A DNA stretch of 64,000 bases, taken from NCBI RefSeq assembly GCF_013177655.1, contig NZ_CP035946.1, forward strand, positions 558,001-622,000, given 5' to 3'. This DNA is from Campylobacter canadensis. Its GTDB lineage: Bacteria; Campylobacterota; Campylobacteria; Campylobacterales; Campylobacteraceae. The notes under the pieces are model-generated. The model made no database searches. It saw nothing but the letters and a program-made list of their open reading frames with translations, and was not told the origin of the DNA. Numbering within the stretch: position 1 is the first letter of the stretch; each line of letters opens with the position of its first letter. Positions 63,943 to 64,000 of this stretch are shown here, in pieces. Both the position numbers and the translations under genes were made by a program.

Positions 63943-64000
63943 AATATCAATAATTATGCCAACTTTTAATGTAGAAAAATATATAGCAAGAGCTATAAAA
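63935..64000 (+). CDS. Family 2 glycosyltransferase, N-terminal fragment (continues beyond window)
   Basis: 22 residues are visible, MPKISIIMPTFNVEKYIARA and on, the classic GT2 opening (IIMPTFNVEKYI). It lies 82 bases after the sialyltransferase and probably belongs to the same lipooligosaccharide or capsule locus. Substrate cannot be told from this fragment. Confidence 0.85.
   Translation, partial: MPKISIIMPTFNVEKYIARAIK

Noticed and set aside
1-64000. tRNA, rRNA, tmRNA or insertion sequence
   Set aside because: I looked in the gaps and found no cloverleaf-like or transposase-like sequence; the gaps are short and AT-rich. A tool-based scan could still find a small RNA I missed.

Overview
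The window is an AT-rich (clearly below 35 % GC), densely coding bacterial chromosome segment. Gene order and gene content point to Campylobacter (Campylobacterota). The blocks atpC-tol-pal-slyD-fabD-pfs, rplI-hslV-hslU-era, htrA-cprR-cprS and rpsB-tsf-ABC-fliR-acidic protein-gmk-tatA-argS match, as far as I recall, C. jejuni neighbourhoods. The blocks are joined differently and the proteins look diverged, so this is probably a relative of the C. jejuni/C. lari group rather than C. jejuni itself. The species cannot be fixed from the sequence alone. I see no rRNA, tRNA, CRISPR array or insertion sequence.

Layout. 1-5126: end of the ATP synthase operon, then the complete Tol-Pal envelope system (TolQ, TolR, TolA/TonB-like, TolB, Pal, CpoB) and the metallochaperone SlyD. 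5267-8266: fabD, pfs/mtnN, a TtcA-like tRNA thiolase with no normal start codon, and recO. 8506-9237: a Fic gene killed by two in-frame stops. 9387-20360: glutamate dehydrogenase, an FdhT/FdhU-like selenium/sulfur pair, an aminofutalosine-deaminase-type hydrolase, mnmA, ppk, dgkA, a Nif3-like protein, a zinc-ribbon coiled-coil protein, waaA and an RluD-type pseudouridine synthase. 20473-26751 (minus strand): a six-gene nickel/peptide-type ABC importer with two tandem solute-binding proteins and a duplicated operator/leader. 27001-30161: rplI-hslVU-era.

30178-39874 is a nine-gene type II secretion/type IV pilus-like machine of the Campylobacter competence (Cts) type. It has a PilM-PilN fusion, PilO- and PilP-like proteins, secretin CtsD, ATPase CtsP, a TPR membrane protein, a small exported protein, CtsE and CtsF. 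39931-43221: htrA with the CprRS two-component system. 43340-51477: rpsB, tsf, an ABC ATPase, a sirtuin, fliR, a highly acidic repeat protein with a receiver-like N-terminus, gmk, tatA and argS. 51490-58984: a YeiH-type membrane protein, the agmatine-to-putrescine enzymes, a short PhnA-like protein, an EmrB/EmrA-like efflux pair, a zinc-type CDF exporter and a GNAT acetyltransferase.

59191-64000 is the most variable part. It starts with a large exported cysteine-rich protein apparently split into two reading frames. The beginning of a surface-glycan (lipooligosaccharide-type) locus follows: a GT42 sialyltransferase of the Cst-II type and the start of a family 2 glycosyltransferase. The sialyltransferase carries an uninterrupted G9 tract inside the active-site lid, the hallmark of a phase-variable Campylobacter surface gene. 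This is the strongest finding. Other notable points are the A10 junction between pfs and ttcA, the duplicated nik leader, and the 744-base tandem array in the acidic protein.
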